Source: Triops longicaudatus
Taxonomy: Eukaryota; Arthropoda; Branchiopoda; Notostraca; Triopsidae
DNA length: 64,000 nucleotides
NCBI GenBank assembly: GCA_022885665.1
Contig: JAGQDJ010000149.1
Coordinates: forward strand, 112,691-176,690
Direction: 5' to 3'
Position numbers and translations under genes: made by a program. Of this stretch, positions 46,379-58,465 are shown piece by piece. Below the pieces are notes generated by a model, which ran no database searches, was not told the origin of the DNA, and saw only the letters and a program-made list of their open reading frames with translations. Within the stretch, counting starts at the first letter, position 1. Every line of letters starts with the position of its first letter.

Positions 46379-46716
46379 TTACGCTGTAAATCGGTTCCAC
46401 GAAAACACCGCGTAAACTAAGCTATGTCTCACATGTGTAAGATAGGGATGCATTCCATGCTCTCAAAATCCTACTCTTATTGAGTTAGAAAAATTTTTGT
46501 AACAAAAATTGAATTCGAATTGTACGCACGTATAAGGCTATCGGTAATATCTAAAAAAAATAAGCTCCAGTCGTCACTGGAAGCTTTTAAAGAATAATGC
46601 AAATCACAGAAGTAAAATGCTGCCTATTCGATATGACACGCGACACCGGTCTTCTATTCCACTGAATCTTCGTAGTGTTGCTTTTAGAGCGAAAATATTG
46701 ATCGGCATGTGAAACA
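46379..46716 (+). repeat. Interspersed repeat family R1, copy B
   Basis: Follows copy A (7728-8075) in order and spacing: ACGCTGTAAATCGGTTCC, AAAACACCGCGTAAAC, ATGCATTCCATGCT, AATCACAGAAGTAAAATGCT, GGTCTTCTATTCCACTGAAT. It borders the GGTTA-rich tract on its left. Confidence 0.8.
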
Positions 46717-46839
46717 AAGTAGGAACAAGTAATTTTGAGCAACAGTGCCGTGTTTCGTGTAATTTTTAGCAAAAATGCTACATTTCTGAACGCACACAAC
46801 TGAAACCGTGTTGAAATTTTGATTTTTAACAGTATTAAG

Positions 46840-46980
46840 AAATAATCTATTTACCGGTACCGCAGAGCATTTCTCCATGGCTTGCAGTAATGCGGCAAAT
46901 GGAGTACTTTCGACCTTACCGCGATAAAAAAAACTCCTGTAAAATATTTTTACCGCGGTAAAGGGCAAACCGCAGTAAAC
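46840..46980. repeat. Palindrome-rich TACCGCGGTA repeat block
   Basis: Contains the perfect palindrome TACCGCGGTA (46951-46960) and related ACCGGTACCGC, TTACCGCGATAAA and AAACCGCAGTAAAC. A similar block lies at 55040-55140. Confidence 0.5.
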
Positions 46981-46984
46981 AAAC

Positions 46985-47530
46985 TAGGTTCAAGCTGCTA
47001 GGTTAGGTAAGTTGATAATGTTAGGTTATGCTAGATTAGGTAGGTAAGCAAGACTAGGTCAGCGGTGCCCAAACATTTTTCACCCGAGGGCCGCGCGCGA
47101 CATGATATAAAATCTCGCGGGCCTGAATGTTCCGGTTTCGCCAGAATCATGCCGACGTTAAAAATGAAATTATGCAGTGATATACATGAGCGGTATAAAT
47201 GAACGGGCCGTATGAGGCACTTTCGCGGGCCGGATGTGGCACGCGGGCCGTAGTTTGGGCACCACTGGACTAGGTTAACTTAAATAATCCTTGGTTAAGT
47301 TAAATCAGATTACTAAGGTTTCGTAAGATTAGTTAAGTAAGGTTACCTTAGGCTAAATTAATTCATGCTTGCAATTTTATGTAAAAGTTAGCAACGGAAG
47401 TTAGGATAAGACAAGTGATAAAGTTTCATCATAAGGGAGTTAGGTTAGTCTGTAAAATTTGGTAAAGTCACGTTTGGTTCGGTTAGCAAAGGTTGTATTT
47501 GTGCTGAGATAGCTAAGATTAGCAAAGTTG
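46985..47530 (+). repeat. Degenerate GGTTA/TTAGG-like field 3, split by a hAT MITE
   Basis: GCTAGGTTAGGTAAG, ATGTTAGGTTATGCTAG and, after the MITE at 47060-47267, GACTAGGTTAACTT, GGTTAAGTTAAATC and further units. The MITE inserted into an already existing field. Confidence 0.7.
47060..47267. mobile_element. hAT-type MITE with perfect 8-bp target-site duplication
   Basis: A 208-bp element with terminal inverted repeats CAGCGGTGCCCAAAC (left) and GTTTGGGCACCACTG (right). It is flanked on both sides by the identical 8-mer GACTAGGT (47052-47059 and 47268-47275), the hAT duplication length. The interior is rich in GGGCCG and has no coding capacity, so it would need transposase in trans. The target is GGTTAGG-like sequence. 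Confidence 0.92.
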
Positions 47531-49207
47531 GCTTGGATAAGGAGAAACAAATACAAAAATCTGTTCAAGTATATAAGGGACGTATGAGCTCACCGCTGAC
47601 GAACGTGCAAATACCTTATTTTCTTAATTTTGCGCAAAGTTGGGGTGTCACCTACGCTAGCTATGCATTCGGTGTGTTGAGTATTGGTGTAACTTGGCTT
47701 TAGAGGTTTCGGGGAATGTTCATTCGCAGGATGTGGTGATGTACAATTAGCGGAAAGCTTGTTGTTCAACTTAACGATAGCGTTTGACGTCTGCCAGTTA
47801 CTCATATCATTGATGTCTCAAGCGAAGCGAGTGTGAGGCTGAATGAACGGGTAAGCAGCCTATACCTACTTACAGTACGTCTTCAGAAGAGAAATAAACG
47901 CGTGGAAAGTGTTATATTCTTTTTTTAACAAGCTTAATGAAGACATGTGGCGTGGAGTAACTGTTACTCAGTATATTGTGCAGCAAGCCTTTACTACAAG
48001 TTTTGTCTCATACTTAGGTGTAGTGCGGAGAAGTTATTACCGACAAAATGCTGTTACAAAAAGAAACAACGACGAAAGCCCTTTGGGGTTCCTTGATCTT
48101 GCTTTTGAATCATTAGTTCGCATCATTAGCTCTGAGAGATGAATTATCAACGGACATGCCCTATCCTTTACACGTGTTTTATCCGCGGGTTAACCTAAAC
48201 GTGTCTTGCTTTATACGTCGACCTCTGCGAGTTTTGATCGTTTCCACAATGATGGTCAGTTCGAGGGGCAACTCCTTTTTAGTTATGTCACCATTGTGAG
48301 TCGTCCAAAAGCTTATTACGAACTTCACTAAGAGCTTTGACTTAGTACAGCGCCGACTAACTTTTAATGCTCCAGTAAACACACAACTGGGAAAGGTGAA
48401 AATTATGGGAAAATCTTTCTGTCGATCAAAGAAGTGCTCCACTGTTTCTATAATCTGTGCCGACAGCTTGTGCAACAAAGAAGATTTTTTTTTATGCCAA
48501 AATCATAACCGAACCGCAAAAGTAGCTCTAGCCAAATCAATTTCATATTTTTAGGAGTAACTACTTGATTAGCTTTCTGAATGTTTCAAGAGAATTGCTC
48601 AAAAACAAAGTGTAAAGACTAGGTTAAATTTCTATAGCAAATGTTGTCTTACCCAACTTTAATATAAATCTTATGGCCCCTTTTTCTGCATTGCTTTTAC
48701 CAAAAAAACTTGCCTCTTTGCTCACTTGTAAGTAACAATGAATTTGTGAAGCGACAGTTTTCGAAATTTGTTGGAATACTAAGAGAAAATATGTTCTAAA
48801 ACCTTATTATCAAGAAACTAGAACGGGATATTTAGAAATTTCTTTGAAATCGCCTGAATAGTTCAACATCCATTTCCTGCTGTCGTCATAACTGAAGTTC
48901 CCAAATCTACAAATGTATAGGTGCCATAGACAACGATCTTTTTGAAAAGTAAATTCAAATCTCCTACTTTGAACTAATCAACTTAATTGCAGTTTCTTTT
49001 ATCTTGTCCTTAACGCCAGTAATTACTCCTCTATAATATCGCAACGCATTACCAGTACGCGGCTTTAACTGACATCGCGGCTTCCGTAAAAAAAGTTATG
49101 TTCACTTAGCGTAACAGGCGGAAATTTCCTGTCATTCCATACTAGCGTAAGATAATTACCACTTTAGCATACTACATTTCCGTATTTTGGACCGCGAATT
49201 ACAAGGC

Positions 49208-49532
49208 TAGGGGTCGGCAACATTTCCCCCTTCACGGGCCATCGAAAGCCATCCGAGGCGAAGGCGAGCCTGATCAAGACATGCGAGGTGGAGACGGGCC
49301 GGATTATCAAAACTGAAGATATTACTTAACCAACAAATAAAGACAGACTTTCGCAAATTTTCTTTTAAATTAAGATTGTACTTTACTTGGAAAGAATTGA
49401 AATTTGTATGCTCTTTTGCACCCCAAATTTTGTATATTACGTAAAATATAATTCTCAATTTGAGCATCACGGGCCGATAAACTGGGTATGCGGGCCGGTT
49501 TTAACACAAGGGACATTAGTTGCCGACCACTG
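49208..49532. mobile_element. hAT-like non-autonomous element, GGTCGGCAAC ends
   Basis: A 325-bp element with ends TAGGGGTCGGCAAC (left) and GTTGCCGACCACTG (right), inverted repeats with two mismatches. Several GGGCCGG stretches lie near both ends. The flanking 8-mers (TACAAGGC, GCGTGGGC) do not match well, so the duplication has decayed or the boundary is off. ORFs through it are by-products of the repeat. Confidence 0.8.
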
Positions 49533-52500
49533 GCGTGGGCCATGTGTATACATCGCTTCACAGGTAGTCGAGAGGTGGTGCTGCTAGCAACATTTACTAA
49601 TGCCTGCCGTATTTGGCTGTAACATGAGACCCGGCAGAATTTCGGGTTTCGCTTTTTACTTGGTAGCTTTGAAGTTGTAAGCAAACTACTTAAGCGTCAC
49701 ATGGACACCATAATTACAAAATGATTGAACGAGCAGTTATTTTCCCTCCCTTTTACAGAAATACAAAGAACGCCAAGCTTTTTTGTGTTATGGCACTAAA
49801 CTCTTTTGAAAGGCTCGTACAAAAGTTAGAAATAAAGCAAAGTCACAAAGTAAAGGAACTTCCTATTACCTGGTCGATCGACATCGGCAAAAAGCATTTC
49901 GAAGTATAGTAGCAAGACTATGACTTGCACGTGGGCCATAGCTGTTTTTTTAACAGGGAAACTCGTTCAATGGACTATTCTTAAAAGCTTAGACAAACCA
50001 TGAGTTAAGGCTATGATCGAGAACACTGATAGTAATCAAGACTGTCCGCAACAAGTAACGTGTAGTTTATCATATTCACAGAAAACTGGCGTGCCCGAGT
50101 GGGAAAAAAAGAAGTTTTCGAGATTAGGTCCTATATTTTACAAACAATTGCACTCCACGGAGGGAAAGATTGTCGATTTCTAGTTATTGTCTTCACCGAT
50201 CGTTCTTGCGTACGACAGTAACTAAGTTTTGGCACATGTCATGCCGGCGTCCGGCGAGCAACTAAGGTATTTCTGCGGCGGAGTGAAGCCTTGGCTCTCC
50301 GGGCTACGGACCACCAAAGAAGACGTCTCCTGACATGCTCAGACCTCACAGGAAAAAGTCTTGTTACTTCCAAGTAAAACCTGCTCTGTATTGGCTGAAG
50401 CTACTAAATAACGGATGGTTCGATTTCTAATCGCTGTTGCAGTTCATTTCTACCTATTGGCTGTACATTTCTAAAATCAAGTAAATTAATTGAGTAAATT
50501 TCTGTTTCTCTTTTTTATATTATCCACTAATGTTATATTAAAGTGTTGCATCGCCTTGTATCATGTATTGTATTGAATTTAATTTCGTCAGTTACCTTTC
50601 GAACACCTAAAATAATGTTTGATGTTTTGACAAGATTACGTACGTTGTCACCTTTTCCTTTTTAAGTGAGTTTTATGTGAGATAGAACGAAATATATAAG
50701 GCTTAAGGATTGTGACCACGCAGTGCGTGCTTTCTTGCTCCTAATGCACGTTTTTATGCATATTGCAAAACTGAGGATCTTCATGCACTAAGATGACTTT
50801 CTCTCGGCTCGTTTCAATTACTTAGCAAAGGGATGAAGAAATACATCTTGCAGCATTAAGCTGGTCTCTTACCGGGTAGAGACTTAAAGCTGTTTATTTT
50901 TTAAACAAGAGGCATTGATCTGAAAACTGAAGGGTATGTAAGTACAGTACAAAGAAGCATAATTAAGCACGAAAAGATGTCTTACGAAAGATGTCTTGCT
51001 TACGAAATCCACGCATAAAAAGGCCGAAACCTTAAAAAATTAGGCCAATTTATTTTCAGCAAACCAAACAGCATTAATTTGCATATCACAACAAGTCTTT
51101 AGTTTTTAATACACGTATAATACAAGAAATAGAGACACGGACAGTTTTTCTTTTTAGTCGCAGTCTCTATAAATGTCGAAAGTAAGTCTAATTCTCCGAG
51201 GTCCTTCTTTTGTACCCCTTCTGATTTTTTTTAAAGAAACTCTTTATTCATTTTTTTAATGAATTTTTCAGCGGACGTTTAATCTCCATTTGTTCTTCTG
51301 CAGAGCTAATCTACAAGGAAGCCCCAGAAACTTTTCTTTTCTTAAGGGAAATTCTCTCCCGTTGCAGTATGTGTCTGTGTGCTTGGTCGCTTCAGATACG
51401 ATTGTCACTGCTAGATGAGAGCAAAACTTCAAAAAGACAGGCTAGTATTTTTTTTCGCCCGATCTCTGACGCGATCGAAGTTTATTCAAGTATGAAAATG
51501 CATGTATAGTTTCTTCGTGTTACTTGGCAGCTATTGTGCATTTCTAGTGCATATAAGTTTCTTCTTCTCCGAACCTTTACTGGCGAGTGATCATGTAGCA
51601 TGTTTTGACACATGACCATTTTTCCGCTGGCAGCTTCTGGGTACCATCTATTCTAGCCTGAGGGGGATGGAGGGGTTAGTGGTTTACGGCTGAACGCCTC
51701 AGGTTACAAATGGCGTGCCTAAAGGTTGACGCACCAAAAAATTGGGCTTCTAAAAGTATTGTTCAGGGGAAAAGTAACCACAATGATGTTGATTAACGTG
51801 CTCTTGATAACGTATATCCTTTAATGTGCAGTAATTCTTACAACAATGAAATAGACCCAAGCTAAGCCATGTTCTAAAGGCCCGGTACCGCTAACAAACA
51901 AATTTTCTATTGGCAAAGCTTTGCTTGTGAGACACGGAACGTTTGAACGAAGATGGGAAGGGGCAGTGTTCACGCAATCAGGTGGGCATTAGCATAAAAC
52001 TTTTCACTAGAGCATATTTGAAGAGTACTTCCTTTACTATGTAACTTTATGCACGATATCAGCAAGCTTATTAAAATGCATGTACGAGTTGTAGCACGAT
52101 TACCACGGTACTCATTTCATGAAACACCTGTGCGTGACATCAGTCTTATAAGGAAAATGTTACGGAATCAATACTGTCCCGATATGCGTGTGCTAAGAAA
52201 GCCAGCTTTGGAATGAAGAGGTGTTAGGATCACAAACTTTGGAATTCAAATGCTCTTTGAAGAGAAAGAGACTTGGGTACTTATAACACTACGGGAAAAG
52301 TTGTACGGTATTAGCGGCTTTCAGAACATTGGTAAGATTCATATTGATAGTAAGAATAGTTGTAGTGATAGTGATTGTAGTGTATTGGTAATGCCACTAG
52401 CAATTAATGTAACGGTACTAAATCTATTGAAGTAATGCTAGTCTACGTTCGAATGAAAAAAGGAAGGTTTCATGCAAAATTTTGTTTAGAACACAAGTGG

Positions 52501-55039
52501 CACAAGTAATAGTGGTAGAGAAATATGTGGAATATAGGCTATGGTGCAAATCTAGGCAAACAAATTTATAACTGCATTTGTAAAACTACTTTTACTATCG
52601 ATTGGAACTTGTATTTTAGAGTTTTGGAAATATTTTGCAAGCTCTAACCCATCTGCTTTCTAATAGTAGCGTGATTCCAATGGTATTATTTCTCGTACAA
52701 CAGACTTTGTTTTCACAGATGCGTTCTTTCCGCCTTTTCCTGCAAGAATATGCGTAAGTAGTAGATTTGCTGCACTTACTTCTATGTTTAAATATCATAA
52801 TAAAAGTCTGCATTTATGGACTAAAATAACAGGGTTAGTGAGCAAAGACTAAAACTTCAAATGGTATTCTCCTTGAAATATGGGCAATTGATCGCGTTTA
52901 GACATGAGGCTATCGCTTTGTATGTGCACGTTATTCACATGGCCATCATAAAAGTTGTCATCTCGGTTAACATAATTTATATGTCTTAACATGTTTGAAT
53001 AAAAGTACAGCAATTTTATTTCTTGAAGGCATTCCATTTTTAGTTGACTTTTGCCAAAAATATTAGCAAAAATGAGAATACTGTTTTTCTACCTTGAGGA
53101 AATAGGACTTGTCATTGTTCATCCGTCGGTAATGTCCCTGCAAATAATATCTTGTGTAATTTTTTTTTTCGGTACTTTGTGACAAGACATTAATTCTTTC
53201 CCTGTACAGGTCCGTGTTTGCATCAGTGTGGTACAGGAACCGAAAAATTACAATACTCGAAACTTACAATGGCTTGTGAAGTCGTTCTTAACTCAGACTT
53301 TGACCTAACATCGTAAAATTCCCACGTGTAAGTAATTTTTCCTTCACCTCATAGAATTTCGTCATTAAAAATAATACTTGTAACCCAGAGCTAAACCTAT
53401 TCTTTTAGTAGGAATAGCTGTAGTAGTAGTGGATTAGTAGAAGTAGCAAGAGTAGTAATGTTCAGAGTATCGGAGTTGTAAAATTCATGTGAAGACAGAT
53501 AGCTATGGAATTCAGTTACGCCGAGGCATGTGCCACCTTAGTCTCTCTTGGAAGAAATATATCTGCTAAAGTGGAAGTATACGTATCTATTAACGTCAGG
53601 CTTGGTAATATGTTTAAGTTTTAATAGGGTGCCGAACAGATCCAGTAATAGGGCAATTTACCAGGCTGCTATCCTTGAGGTGAAATCATGTAAATCATTT
53701 CCGACAAGGCGTTGGCGCTTGGGACTCTTCTGCCTAGGAACCAGGGAATGCTAGCCCAGAGAACAGGTTGCGTTTAAAGGCAACAAGTCGCTGTTATTTG
53801 ATACGTGACATGAAGAAGGAACCCAGTATTGAATTTCAGGAAACCTCCATTTTTTAACGGACAAGAAAGTTATACTTCACCAAATAGTACGAGTAAATGC
53901 TTGAAAATGCACAGTGAAATGGAACATTTTGAATATATTCTAGAAAAGCACTCTTGTTTCTTAGGAAGTAATTAGGCTACAAATTCTGCGTCGTAAAATG
54001 ATCAAGCTCTGAATGATAGAAAATAAGAATTTAATTTTAACTTCAGAATGTCTATTTTCCAGCGTGTATTATCAGAAGCGAGTAACATGACTTTATAGGC
54101 AGAAACAATTCAGCTCTACTCCTTCTTGTTTTGCCTACTTACGCTTCAGAGAGTTAATTTCCGTTTCACTTTGACGAAAAGGTAGCCTTATAAATGCATA
54201 AGCCACCAGGAATGAGACTGAATTACCCTTTCTGGCTGAGTGGTCAGCTTTAATTTTTAATGGAGGCTTTCAAGTTGCATTATTTAGCACAAGAAACCCG
54301 TCCTTAGTTCTGTGTTCTGTAGCTTCATAGTCACATTACAGTAGAGGATTACAAAAATAGGACACGCTGTCTTTTTTTTTTCCTGAAGACCTTTTGCGTT
54401 TCACACCGAAAAAGTACAATGAATTATCATTTAATACCGAAGAATAGAAAGAACATTTAATAATGTCTATATATATATATATAGTATAGTGTACAGTTCT
54501 ACTGGAAAAGAGACACAAAAATTTAAAGGAAAGGTCATGTCGCATTTTAAAAGCAAGCAAATACTGAAAACCTCATGCTTTACGCATAAGCTTTCGAACC
54601 AAGTCTGCATAGTCTTGCACAGGTCCCGTGATGGGGATTATTCATTCTTGGCAACAATGAATGAACAAGTCACTGGACAGCTTTCACGGTGGGACAAATA
54701 TTGCCCCGGGGAGGGGCAAATGCTGTGAAACGCGTTACTAGAAGCTTAGGTATCAGGGTTTGCGTTGCTTTTATGTTTTCTTTGGCGATTTTAATAATAA
54801 ATTCTTCAGCAGTAAAGTTCCAAGTTTTCTACGGCTAGATGCATGGTTAAGATACGAGTTGTTTTAACTTTATCACAGTTTGGTGTGCGTCTTGATTTTG
54901 CAAGGTACATTTTGTACGTGAAATTCTGTTAGCTCTCATTAGAGCTTGAGCGACGTTCTTAATGTACAAGGCATTGTAAGTACAGTACATTACTTGCACG
55001 TTGCGAGATGTTACACTAAGGGTTGTATGCGGTAAAAAA

Positions 55040-55140
55040 AAAATATTTACCTCCAGCGGGTAAGAGTAAATGGGATTTTTCTTTACCGTATCGCGGTAAA
55101 GTACTTACCGCGGTATTTTGAAATTTTTGCGATAGCAGTA
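55040..55140. repeat. Palindrome-rich TACCGCGGTA repeat block
   Basis: CTTTACCGTATCGCGGTAAA followed by GTACTTACCGCGGTATTTTG, with the palindrome at 55106-55115. A related TTACCGCGGTGAAC occurs at about 55883. Confidence 0.5.
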
Positions 55141-57574
55141 ATAGGTAGCTGTAAGATAAGAACGTTTTCTGTACTAGATTGCGCGAAAGTACCAGTCATT
55201 AATAATTTTCAGCCTGATAAAGTAATGCCAGAAGTCGCTAAACGATGCTTATCGTATTTATTACACTTCATAGAGCTGCTTCCAATTAAAAAATGGCGTT
55301 CCTGGTTACGTTCCACTTCCTTCTGGAAACACTACAATCTTCTAACTACGCTGCGGCAATTAACCTATTGACATATAAGCAACTCAATATAGCCTACGTC
55401 ATCAAGTCCACAATGCACTTCGATAACTAAGTTCCCTAAGAAAGCCGAAGACGAGAATACATGGCAGGTGCGATGTTGGTTGTCACTTAAACAAACAACT
55501 AAACTTAAGCGTCAGCCTTGCCTCTAGACACCGAAAGACTGGTAGATAAGAAAGAAATCCTCACTGAAAATTTAAAGCCTTTGTGGTCAGCAATACTAAA
55601 AAGAAATATTCACACGTGCGCACTTGGGTGAGTTCAAGTAGCACATGTACGAAAAAAAGAATTTCATAAGATGAGTTTGTAATACGCTTAAAATCCATTA
55701 AAAGACGCTTGAAGATGTATACATCACAATGGTGAACACGCAGTCACATTATGTCCAGCAAACAGTCATGAACAGTCGAAAGCCAACTTTAGCCATTTTA
55801 CCGATACTGCGCGATACTTGCAAGTGCTTCCGGTAATGCGTAATTGCGCTACTTTATAATTTGAACAAAGTGGTAGAAATATTTACCGCGGTGAACAAAC
55901 ACCACGATAAGTCAACCCTGGTTATACTCTCGTGTTTAAGAACTTTACTTGTCATTAAGAAACGACCCAAGCGAAAAACCTGGCTCAAATATATGACACT
56001 TCTATTATCTGGGTCCAACGCCATGCCCTTCCGAAAATCCCTTTTCGTAACAAGTCTTTCGATAAGGAAGGAGCTTTCATTGTTGCGTCGTACCGTGCAG
56101 GAAGTATACAAACCTTTGCTTGAGCTTTCTTACGAATCTTCGCACGGTGTGTCTTGTGTTCGTGTTTTACGAATATGCTCATCACTTGTTGCGTTTAACA
56201 TATAAGATTAATTACCAATAGTTTTGACGTGTAATAAAGAAAAGGAAGAAAAGCGATGGAAATGAAAACTAGTCTTGTATTTAGATGTGAATTTGGAGGT
56301 GATCTTGAAACAGTTAATTTTCTGTTGTCTTACTTAGCGGTTTACACTATCACAGTCCGAAATTTTTTCTGGTAAAGTGAGATCCAAATGCAAAAACTAA
56401 TTGCGAGTAAAATATAAAATCTGCCCCCTGGGTTTGAAAGTTCCACATCTGCGATTATCGCATCGTTGTATTTCTTAACAGCAGGAAATAATAATTGTCA
56501 AGAAGTTCAGCAAGTAATTGAGTTCTGTGAATTTAATGTGCTTAACACTGTTCATTGCTTCCTTTAAGAATTCACAAATTATAGCTTTTCGCTTTATCGC
56601 AAGATTTAATAGAAGTATCTGTAGAAACAAACAGATTTTTTGTAGGTTGCTGCAGAAATACTAAGAAGTATTACTTTTGAAAGATTTTTGGACAATCAGG
56701 CTAATCTCTTTTTATTTGTATTATAAGAAACGCAGCTGATTTCGATTGTACGAAAGAAAAATAGGAATAAAGATAGAATTGGACAAAAAGAAGACAAATA
56801 AGGCAAAAAGGCAAAAATTGAATTCTAAATAACTCGATGATTCTCTTCAATAACTCGATTATTTATTTTTCTTCTTCGAGATTAGCATTTTTCTCTCCGA
56901 CTTTAATCTCTTACCCCTCTTGATTATTGGTTATTAGATTATAGCACTTAACCAAGCTTGGCGTCTAAGGGCAATAAAAAAATCTTGATATTAGCATTCT
57001 AACAATTTAAATATTTTACTACCGGAATATTTTTTTGCAAGTTTCGCCCTTGGAGTAACACGAAGCCTACGGTAATGACTTGGATTGTGAAAGGAGTGAG
57101 AGCACCACGTAAGCGTCCATACGACATAAACTGTTCATCACGAAAAGAAAAAGACGTGTATTATTCTGGTGAACCTTTACAAACATATATAAAGGAAGAA
57201 AAGAGAAATTAATCTAAGTAAGTAAAGTTTCTGTCGTCACATCAACTTAAAACTCATAAACTTGACTGAGAAATTAATTTTCCTTCTTTGTTAAAATAAA
57301 GTGATCAACATATTATGGCTATGATGCCTTAGTTTACTTTTCAGCGTGAGTTGCAGCAGTGTAATTAATGAGCTAAGGGAAAGGAAAATATCTGGATTTT
57401 CTTTTAATATTAAGCTGAATAAAAACAGATTGCTGTAGTATGGGACTTTCTTAAACATTTAAAGCTTATACAAGAGGAAATACGCTCTTCTGTAATTAAG
57501 CATGGGTAAGTTAATCAGTTATCAGAGATCAGTTATGCTCCTGCCCTCAAATCCATTTTTCCTACCTAGCCTAA

Positions 57575-57755
57575 GTGAGCCAAACTAAACATAACTTAGC
57601 CTAACCTAAACTTACTAAACCTAACCAATCTAATCTAATGTTACGCACTTTAACTCCTATTTAATCTGTTTCTTCATGGGCGCATATTTGCACTGTAGAA
57701 AAGTTAACGGAGAGGTAGATTATTTTACTAATGTTGGGTTAGGTTAAGTTAGGCC
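57575..57755. repeat. GGTTA-like field in both orientations
   Basis: The minus-oriented block CTTAGCCTAACCTAAACTTA, CTAAACCTAACCAATC at 57590-57640 is followed by the plus-oriented GTTGGGTTAGGTTAAGTTAG at 57732. It lies about 0.7 kb upstream of the TARBP1 start. Confidence 0.6.
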
Positions 57756-58465
57756 TGTATTAGTTTTGTGTATTTATTTATTTCTTTTTTCTTGCAAGAT
57801 TATGCGTCCTCTGAATGCTCTTGAAACGAACCAAAAATATTAAGGGGAGGGTGAAAGCCTAAAAGTAGCAACTTAAATTGTTAACTCATGAATATTGTTA
57901 ACTTACACAAATTGATAACATATTCAGCAATGACAAAAGCTTACCTGGTCAATGCAACTTATCGAGTGATTTATTAAACACACCCCATAAAAAGTGTTTT
58001 TTTAGTATTACTGTCAAGAAAATTTGTGTAAAAATGTGGCCGTTTTCGCTAGAAAGTCCACGGAATTTTCCTGTTTATTTTTCGCATAAGGAAGGTGAAC
58101 ACATTTCCCGTAATAAGGAAAAATAAATTCATTCTTACCCCTTTCTAATGTTAAAAATCCTCGGAACTAAATAATATGCTTGCAAGCAAATACACTCGTC
58201 GAAAATCCTCTTCAGCAATCGCTAGCAAATTTAACAACCTTTATAAAGCGTTCAATTACGCTTAGCATTTGAAAACTACCAGAAGCCTCACTAGCGGCGC
58301 TAGCATACGTCAGCAGTTACGCACGACGAAGGCTACTCCCTAAGCCATCTTACTGCTCTGGTTGTTTTGATTACATTTTGTTAGACGCACGTGGAATTTT
58401 TCGGTGTATTCCTAGTGAACTTCTACAGAGTTTAACACTTTTATTCAGTGGTACTAGTGCATAAA

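Larger units (their letters stand above)
49533..58465. other. Gene-poor stretch upstream of TARBP1
   Basis: AT-rich, chance ORFs only. It contains the TACCGCGGTA block at 55 kb, a TA repeat at 54468-54482 and the GGTTA-like field at 57.6 kb. The TARBP1 transcription start must lie near its right edge; I see no TATA box I would trust there. Confidence 0.55.

Noticed and set aside
48179..48478. 99-residue minus-strand ORF starting MLHKLSAQIIETVEHFFDRQ, slightly transposon-like
   Set aside because: The resemblance is limited to about 20 residues and there are no termini or catalytic residues; too weak to annotate.
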